Assembly (NCBI RefSeq): GCF_006386545.1
Contig: NZ_SWAR01000020.1
Span: 1-64,000 of the forward strand
From: Methylibium rhizosphaerae
GTDB taxonomy: Bacteria; Pseudomonadota; Gammaproteobacteria; Burkholderiales; Burkholderiaceae_C
Reading direction: 5' to 3'
DNA length: 64,000 bases
Both the position numbers and the translations under genes were made by a program. The notes beneath the pieces are model-generated. The model had not been told where the DNA came from, did not search any database, and saw nothing but the letters and a program-made list of their open reading frames with translations. Numbering within the stretch: position 1 is the first letter of the stretch; each line of letters opens with the position of its first letter. This document shows, piece after piece, positions 59,197 through 64,000 of the stretch.

Positions 59197-59814
59197 ATGG
59201 CCCGTGCCCTCGTGCTGCTCGCCCACCCCGACCTGCGCCATTCGCGCGTCACCCGCGCCCTCATGGCAGCGATGCAGCCCTTGCAAGGGCCGGGCCTGGC
59301 AGTGCGCGACCTCTACGCGCTCTACCCCGACTACGTGATCGACGTGCCCGCCGAGCAGGCCGAACTGGCCAAGGCCGATCTCGTCGTCTGGCTGCACCCC
59401 TTCCACTGGTACAGCATGCCCTCACTGATGAAGCTCTGGCTGGACGAGGTGCTGGCCTACGGCTGGGCCTACGGCCACGACGGCCGGGCACTCGAGGGCA
59501 AGGACCTGTGGCTGGTCACCTCCACCGGCGGCGGCGAGTCTGCCTACCATCCGGCCGGCTACAACCGCTATTTCTTCGACGCCTTCATGCCCCCCTACGA
59601 ACAGACCGCTGCGCTGTGCGGCATGCGTTTCCTGCCGCCGATGGTGTTGCACGCCGCCCACAAGGTCGACACCGCCAGCCTGCACAAGCATGCCGCGCTG
59701 TTCGCCGAGCGCCTGGCCAGCTACCCCGCCTGGCCCGAGCTCGCCGAGCTCGAAGAGCGCGAGATCTGCGACGTGCCCGAAGCCGACCGGCCGCAGGACG
59801 CGGTGGCCGTCTGA
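59197..59814 (+). CDS. KefF/KefG-like NAD(P)H quinone oxidoreductase
   Basis: 205-residue flavodoxin-like protein. Marks are ALVLLAHPDLRHSRVTRALM, LVVWLHPFHWYSMPSLMKLWLDEV, and the segment TSTGGGESAY at the flavin site. In E. coli, KefF and KefG bind KefC and KefB and are needed for full potassium efflux. Here it lies 34 bases before a KefC-like gene, matching that arrangement, so it is probably the ancillary subunit. AGGA precedes the ATG. Confidence 0.92.
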   Translation: MARALVLLAHPDLRHSRVTRALMAAMQPLQGPGLAVRDLYALYPDYVIDVPAEQAELAKADLVVWLHPFHWYSMPSLMKLWLDEVLAYGWAYGHDGRALEGKDLWLVTSTGGGESAYHPAGYNRYFFDAFMPPYEQTAALCGMRFLPPMVLHAAHKVDTASLHKHAALFAERLASYPAWPELAELEEREICDVPEADRPQDAVAV

Positions 59815-59848
59815 TCCGACCCGAAGCCTCCCATCGAGAGACTCCTGC

Positions 59849-61657
59849 ATGGAACACAGCTCCTGGCTCACGTCGAGCCTCGTCTTCCTGGCCGCCGCGG
59901 TGCTGGCGGTGCCCCTGGCCAAGGCGCTCGGCCTGGGTTCGATCATCGGGTACCTGGCCGCCGGCATCGTCATCGGGCCGTTCGGCCTGAAGCTGGTGGA
60001 CGACCCCAACACCCTGCTGCATTTCGCCGAATTCGGCGTGGTGCTGATGCTCTTCCTGGTGGGCCTGGAGCTCGAGCCGCGCCGGCTGTGGGCGCTGCGC
60101 CGGCCGATCTTCGGCTGGGGCATGGCCCAGGTGCTGGCCTGCGCCGCGGTGATGGCGGGTGCCGCCATGCTGGCTGGCGTGCCGTGGCGCATGGCGGTGG
60201 TGGCCGCGCTCGGCCTGGCGCTGTCGTCCACAGCGGTGGCCCTGCAGGTCATGGCCGACCGCAACCTGATGCCCACGTCGTCGGGGCAGGCTGGCTTCTC
60301 GATCCTGCTGTTCCAGGACGTGGCCGCCATTCCGATCCTGGCGCTGATCCCGCTCCTGGGCACCGCCGCGGCCGACGACGGCAACGTGTGGGTCGAGGCC
60401 GCGCGGGCGGCCGGCGTCATCGCGGCCATCGTGCTGGTGGGCCGCCTGCTGCTGCGCCATGCCTTCCGCTGGATCGCCCGCAGCCGCACGCCGGAGATCT
60501 TCACCGCCGCCTCGCTCGGGCTGGTGGTGGGCATCGCCGCGCTGATGCAGGCGGTGGGGCTGTCGATGGCGCTGGGCGCCTTCCTGGGCGGCGTGCTGCT
60601 GGCCGAGAGCGAATACAAGCGCGAGCTCGAAACCGACGTCGAGCCGTTCAAGGGCCTGCTGCTCGGCCTGTTCTTCATGGCCGTGGGCATGAGCATCGAC
60701 TTCGGCGCCCTGCTCGCCCGCCCTGGCGTGGTGGCGCTGATCCTGGTCGGCTTCCTGGTCCTGAAGGCGGTGGTGCTGTGGATCATCGCGCGGGCCATGG
60801 CCCTGCCCTACCAAGAGCGGCCGGTGTTCACGCTGCTGCTGGCCCAGGGCGGGGAGTTCGCCTTCGTGGTGTTCCAGCAGGCCGCGGGCGCGCGGGTCTT
60901 CAGCGCCGAGGCGGGTTCGGTGCTGATCGGCGCGGTGGCGCTGAGCATGGTGCTCACGCCGCTGCTGCTGGTGGTGATCGACCGCTTCGTGATCCCGCGC
61001 TATGCCGACTGCGACGTGCCGGCGCTGGCGGAGCTGGCCGAACCGCAGGACGCGCCGGTCATCATTGCCGGCTTCGGCCGCTACGGGCAGATCATCGGCC
61101 GCCTGCTGTATGCCAACGGCCTCAAGGCCACCGTGCTGGACCACGACGCAGAACAGGTGGAAACGGTGCGGCGCTTCGGCTTCACCGTGTACTACGGCGA
61201 CGCGACCCGGCTCGACCTGCTGCGCACCGCCGGCGCAGCCTCGGCGCGGGTGCTGGTGCTGGCCATCGACGACATGGAGCAGAGCCTCAAGGTGGCCGAC
61301 CTCGCGCGCGCGCACTTCCCGCAGCTCACCGTGGTGGCGCGGGCCCGCAACGTGCAGCACTACTACGCGCTGCGCGACCGCGGCGTCGCGTTCGTCGAGC
61401 GCGAGACGCTGGACTCGGCGCTGGCCAGCGGGCGCAGCGTGCTCGAGCAGATGGGCTGGCTGCCGCACCATGCGCGGCAGCTGGCGATGCGCTTTCGCCG
61501 CCACAACGTCGAGCAGGTCGAACGCATGTGGCCGCACCACAAGGACCAGGCGCAGCTCATGGCCATGTCCAAGGCCGGGCGCCAGCAGCTCGAGGAGCTG
61601 TTCGCCCAGGAACGCGCGCAAACCAAGGAGCGCAAGGTCGAAGGCTGGGGCGGCTGA
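59849..61657 (+). CDS. kefC: glutathione-gated potassium-efflux antiporter, KefC-like
   Basis: 602-residue monovalent cation:proton antiporter-2. About twelve membrane helices occupy the first 380 residues (LGLGSIIGYLAAGIVIGPFG; LSSTAVALQVMADRN; LAQGGEFAFVVFQQAAG), and a C-terminal RCK/TrkA-N domain follows (IIAGFGRYGQIIGRLLYANG). The motif HALEF-like loop is not obvious. It protects against electrophiles by acidifying the cytosol through potassium efflux in E. coli. The upstream KefF-like gene supports KefC over KefB. Confidence 0.92.
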   Translation: MEHSSWLTSSLVFLAAAVLAVPLAKALGLGSIIGYLAAGIVIGPFGLKLVDDPNTLLHFAEFGVVLMLFLVGLELEPRRLWALRRPIFGWGMAQVLACAAVMAGAAMLAGVPWRMAVVAALGLALSSTAVALQVMADRNLMPTSSGQAGFSILLFQDVAAIPILALIPLLGTAAADDGNVWVEAARAAGVIAAIVLVGRLLLRHAFRWIARSRTPEIFTAASLGLVVGIAALMQAVGLSMALGAFLGGVLLAESEYKRELETDVEPFKGLLLGLFFMAVGMSIDFGALLARPGVVALILVGFLVLKAVVLWIIARAMALPYQERPVFTLLLAQGGEFAFVVFQQAAGARVFSAEAGSVLIGAVALSMVLTPLLLVVIDRFVIPRYADCDVPALAELAEPQDAPVIIAGFGRYGQIIGRLLYANGLKATVLDHDAEQVETVRRFGFTVYYGDATRLDLLRTAGAASARVLVLAIDDMEQSLKVADLARAHFPQLTVVARARNVQHYYALRDRGVAFVERETLDSALASGRSVLEQMGWLPHHARQLAMRFRRHNVEQVERMWPHHKDQAQLMAMSKAGRQQLEELFAQERAQTKERKVEGWGG

Positions 61658-61686
61658 GCACGCATGCCGCCGACGCAGCTGCAGGC

Positions 61687-62118
61687 CTACCGGGTCGCCC
61701 GCCGCCTCACCGCCTCGATGTAGGCCTCGCCGTCCGGCGGCAGGCCGCTGCGCTGCGAAGCCCAGATCATTTCGCCCAGGCATTCCATCGCCTCGTGCTG
61801 CGCCTCGTGCATGGAGCCGCGCCGGTGCGCCAGCAGTTCGACCGCCTGCTTGATGCCGCGCGGCTGGTCGATGCTCACCTGCTCGGAGATCGACAGGTGC
61901 ATCGACAGGTGCAGGAACGGGTTGGTCCGCCCCTCCTCCACCGTGTAGCTGGCGGCCACGGCCGCATCGGCATCCGACAGGTCGTCGAAGTACTCCGGAT
62001 GCTGCGAGATCCAATCCGCCGCCAGCGCCTCCAGCGGCGTCAACGGCTCCTTCGCCCGGTCCTTGCGAAAGGTCTCGCAGAAGAAAAGGCGCACTTCGTG
62101 CTGGCTGGGTTCGAACAT
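61687..62118 (-). CDS. DUF1841 family protein
   Basis: 143-residue soluble protein typical of betaproteobacteria. [19 protein letters not shown] is the start; [25 protein letters not shown] and [21 protein letters not shown] are conserved. Its many His and Glu residues suggest metal binding, but no function is known. I start at 62118, because residues before this in the frame are not family sequence. It is divergent from the nitroreductase gene with only 38 bases between the start codons. Confidence 0.9.
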   Translation of the reverse strand: MFEPSQHEVRLFFCETFRKDRAKEPLTPLEALAADWISQHPEYFDDLSDADAAVAASYTVEEGRTNPFLHLSMHLSISEQVSIDQPRGIKQAVELLAHRRGSMHEAQHEAMECLGEMIWASQRSGLPPDGEAYIEAVRRRATR

Positions 62119-62156
62119 TCCACAATTGTCGCCTCCGACCACAAAGCCCTGCCAAC

Positions 62157-62732
62157 ATGAACGTGACCACCGAACAGCTCTTCACCGAGGCGCGCACCCA
62201 CAACGTCTGGCTCGACGAGCCTGTGTCCGACGAGCAGTTGCGCCAGCTCTACGACCTGCTGAAGTGGGGCCCGACGTCGGCCAACTGCAGCCCGATGCGG
62301 GTGATCTTCTGCAAGTCGCCCGAGGCCAAGGCGAAGCTGGTGCCGCTCATGGACCCGGGCAACCGCGAAAAGACCGGCAAGGCGCCGGTGACGGCCATCA
62401 TCGGCATGGACATGGCCTTCTACGACCAGCTGCCCAAGCTCTTTCCGCACACCGACGCGCGTCCGTGGTTCGCCGGCAAGGAGGCCAAGATCGCCGAGAC
62501 GGCCTTTCGCAACAGCAGCCTGCAGGGCGCCTACCTCATGCTTGCGGCGCGCGTCATCGGGCTCGACTGCGGGCCGATGAGCGGCTTCGACGCAGCCGGC
62601 GTGGATGCGGCCTTCTGGGCCGGTACCACGGTGAAGACCAACTTCGTCTGCAGCCTGGGCCATGGCGACAGCACCCGGCTGTTCCCCCGCAGTCCGCGGC
62701 TCACCTTCGAAGAAGCCTGCAGCATCGCCTGA
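62157..62732 (+). CDS. rutE: malonic semialdehyde reductase RutE/nitroreductase family
   Basis: 191-residue FMN oxidoreductase of the HadB/RutE branch: [36 protein letters not shown] and [19 protein letters not shown]. RutE reduces malonic semialdehyde in pyrimidine (uracil) breakdown. No other rut genes are in the window, so the symbol rests on similarity of motif only; the enzyme could act on other substrates. The stop overlaps the ATG of the next gene (TGATG). Confidence 0.82.
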   Translation: MNVTTEQLFTEARTHNVWLDEPVSDEQLRQLYDLLKWGPTSANCSPMRVIFCKSPEAKAKLVPLMDPGNREKTGKAPVTAIIGMDMAFYDQLPKLFPHTDARPWFAGKEAKIAETAFRNSSLQGAYLMLAARVIGLDCGPMSGFDAAGVDAAFWAGTTVKTNFVCSLGHGDSTRLFPRSPRLTFEEACSIA

Positions 62733-63487
62733 TGCTGCCGCCGGTCATCACCGACCCTGCGTTCTATGCGGTGGCCGTGCCGGCCGTGCTGCTGATGGGC
62801 GTTTCCAAGAGCGGCTTCGGCGCAGGCTTCGGTGCACTGGCCGTGCCGCTGATGGCGCTGGCCGTTCCGGTGCCGCAGGCGGCTGCCATCCTGCTGCCGC
62901 TGCTGCTCGTGATGGACGTGCTGGGCCTGGCCGCGCTGGTGAAGGAAGCCGACCGCGGCCTGCTGCGGCTGCTGCTGCCTGCCGGCCTGCTGGGCACGGT
63001 GATCGGCACCGTGCTGTTCGGCCTGCTGCCGGCGCATGTGGTGGCCGGCGTGGTGGGCGCGCTCACGCTGCTGTTCCTCGCGCAGCGGCTGTTCTTTCCG
63101 GCACAGGCCGATGCACCGCCGCCTCCGCGCTGGCTGGGCTTCGCGCTCGGCACGGCCTCCGGCTTCACCAGCTTCGTGGCCCATGCGGGCGGGCCGCCGG
63201 TGAGCGTGTACCTGCTGCCACTGCGCCTGCAGCCGGTGGTGTTCACCGCCACGATGGCGGTGTTCTTCGCGGCGGTGAATGCGTCGAAGTGGGTGCCCTA
63301 CGCCTGGCTCGGGCTCATCGACCTCACCAACATGGCCACCTCGGTGGCGCTCATGCCGCTGGCGCCGCTGGGGGTGTGGCTGGGCGTGCGTTTCGTGCGG
63401 CGGGTGGACCAGCGGCTGTTCTACCGGCTCATCTACCTGGGCATGTTCCTCACCGGCACCAAGCTGCTGTGGGACGGCCTGCGCTGA
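62732..63487 (+). CDS. TauE/SafE family sulfite exporter-like permease
   Basis: 251-residue membrane protein with about eight helices. The family repeats appear as GVSKSGFGAGFGALAVPLMAL and SGFTSFVAHAGGPPVSVYLLP, the latter with the typical AHAGGPP. Members move sulfite, sulfonates or related anions; the substrate is not predictable. One-base overlap with the rutE-like gene implies coupling. Confidence 0.91.
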   Translation: MLPPVITDPAFYAVAVPAVLLMGVSKSGFGAGFGALAVPLMALAVPVPQAAAILLPLLLVMDVLGLAALVKEADRGLLRLLLPAGLLGTVIGTVLFGLLPAHVVAGVVGALTLLFLAQRLFFPAQADAPPPPRWLGFALGTASGFTSFVAHAGGPPVSVYLLPLRLQPVVFTATMAVFFAAVNASKWVPYAWLGLIDLTNMATSVALMPLAPLGVWLGVRFVRRVDQRLFYRLIYLGMFLTGTKLLWDGLR

Positions 63488-63607
63488 GCCTGCGGCCGTC
63501 AGCTTCCCGTCAGACGCGGCAACGAAGGCGAGCCGTGCTGCGTCCGCAAGCGCGCAGCGCCTCGTATGTGCTTGCCGTGACACCACCAACCCTCAAGGAG
63601 CTGCCCG

Positions 63608-64000
63608 ATGTCGACCCGCAAGATCCTCGCACTTTGCCTGCCTGCCCTGCTCGCCGCCTGCGCGGCCGGCCCCACGCCGAAGCCGCCTGCTGGCGTTCCG
63701 GTGCCGGAGGCCTTGAAGGCCGCGCCCGATGAATCGCTGCTGGCGGTGGTGGGGGCCACCGGCGTGCAGATCTACGAATGCCGTGCGAAGAAGGACCAGC
63801 CCTCGGCGGTGGAATGGGCCTTCGTGGCGCCCGAGGCCGAGCTGCAGGACGACCAGGGAAAGCGCATCGGCCGGCACTACGCCGGGCCGCACTGGGAATC
63901 GCAGGACGGCAGCCGGATCGCCGGCACGGTGAAGGCCCGAGCCGATGCACCCGACGAAGGCGCCATTCCCTGGCTGCTGCTCAGCACGCGATCGGCCGGG
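63608..64000 (+). CDS. DUF3455 lipoprotein, partial at the right edge
   Basis: 131 codons are visible. The signal ILALCLPALLAACAAG has a lipobox. The mature part has VGATGVQIYECRAKKDQ and RHYAGPHWESQDGSRIAGTV, typical of DUF3455, a family of secreted proteins of unknown function. AAGGAG is seven bases before the ATG. The rest of the gene lies beyond the window. Confidence 0.85.
   Translation, partial: MSTRKILALCLPALLAACAAGPTPKPPAGVPVPEALKAAPDESLLAVVGATGVQIYECRAKKDQPSAVEWAFVAPEAELQDDQGKRIGRHYAGPHWESQDGSRIAGTVKARADAPDEGAIPWLLLSTRSAG

Overview
The window looks like a chromosomal segment of a GC-rich betaproteobacterium of the order Burkholderiales, probably close to the Rubrivivax/Leptothrix/Caldimonas group. 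The reasons are the very high GC third-position bias (almost every gene has long antisense shadow frames), Burkholderiales-like gene orders (pyrG-kdsA-DUF1330-eno-ftsB, ribF-ileS-lspA, mutS next to an Anbu-type protease), and families such as DUF1841 and DUF2189. No species can be named from the sequence alone. No rRNA, tRNA, CRISPR array, prophage or intact insertion sequence was seen.

Layout. 1-7358 (minus) is a formate dehydrogenase and selenocysteine cluster: fdnG (with an in-frame UGA at codon 196 and a well-formed SECIS hairpin), fdnH, fdnI, fdhE and selA (runs off the left edge). A 90-bp tandem repeat sits between fdnH and fdnI and supplies the fdnI Shine-Dalgarno. 7665-10037 (plus) is a two-subunit acyl-CoA dehydrogenase operon closed by a strong terminator. 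10054-17529 (plus) holds a lipoprotein hydrolase, rsuA, ribF, ileS, lspA and a DUF2189 membrane protein. 17699-18439 is trmJ (minus), divergent from suhB. 19604-23863 is a translationally coupled set mutS, Anbu protease, alpha/beta hydrolase. 23933-28415 is the core run pyrG, kdsA, DUF1330, eno, ftsB. 28456-29744 is a pnuC/nadR-like pair for nicotinamide riboside salvage, followed by an unrecognised 531-residue protein.

31503-35080 (minus) holds a gamma carbonic anhydrase, hslO and an S9 peptidase. 35120-37678 (plus) is a DUF455 ferritin-like protein and an amino-acid ABC importer that lacks a local ATPase. 37729-44455 (minus) is the most unusual locus: an M48-like zinc peptidase overlapping an 1837-residue protein that joins a degenerate kinase C-lobe-like region, DUF4011, an SF1 helicase, a Vsr-like nuclease fold and a WGR domain. 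This is a candidate defence or DNA-surveillance module. It is followed by a marC-like gene, a large CHASE-PAS-GAF-GGDEF-EAL protein, and a GRDP-like protein whose tail has five AWCGVEP repeats.

49436-57803 (minus) is a compact six-gene run: a NarL-type response regulator, an FAD oxidoreductase, a cobalamin-type radical SAM protein, a hybrid histidine kinase, an alpha/beta hydrolase and an isoaspartyl peptidase. The last four are coupled or nearly so. The right end holds a MaoC-like hydratase, a ParA-like ATPase, a kefF/kefC-like pair, DUF1841, rutE-like nitroreductase, a TauE/SafE permease and a partial DUF3455 lipoprotein.
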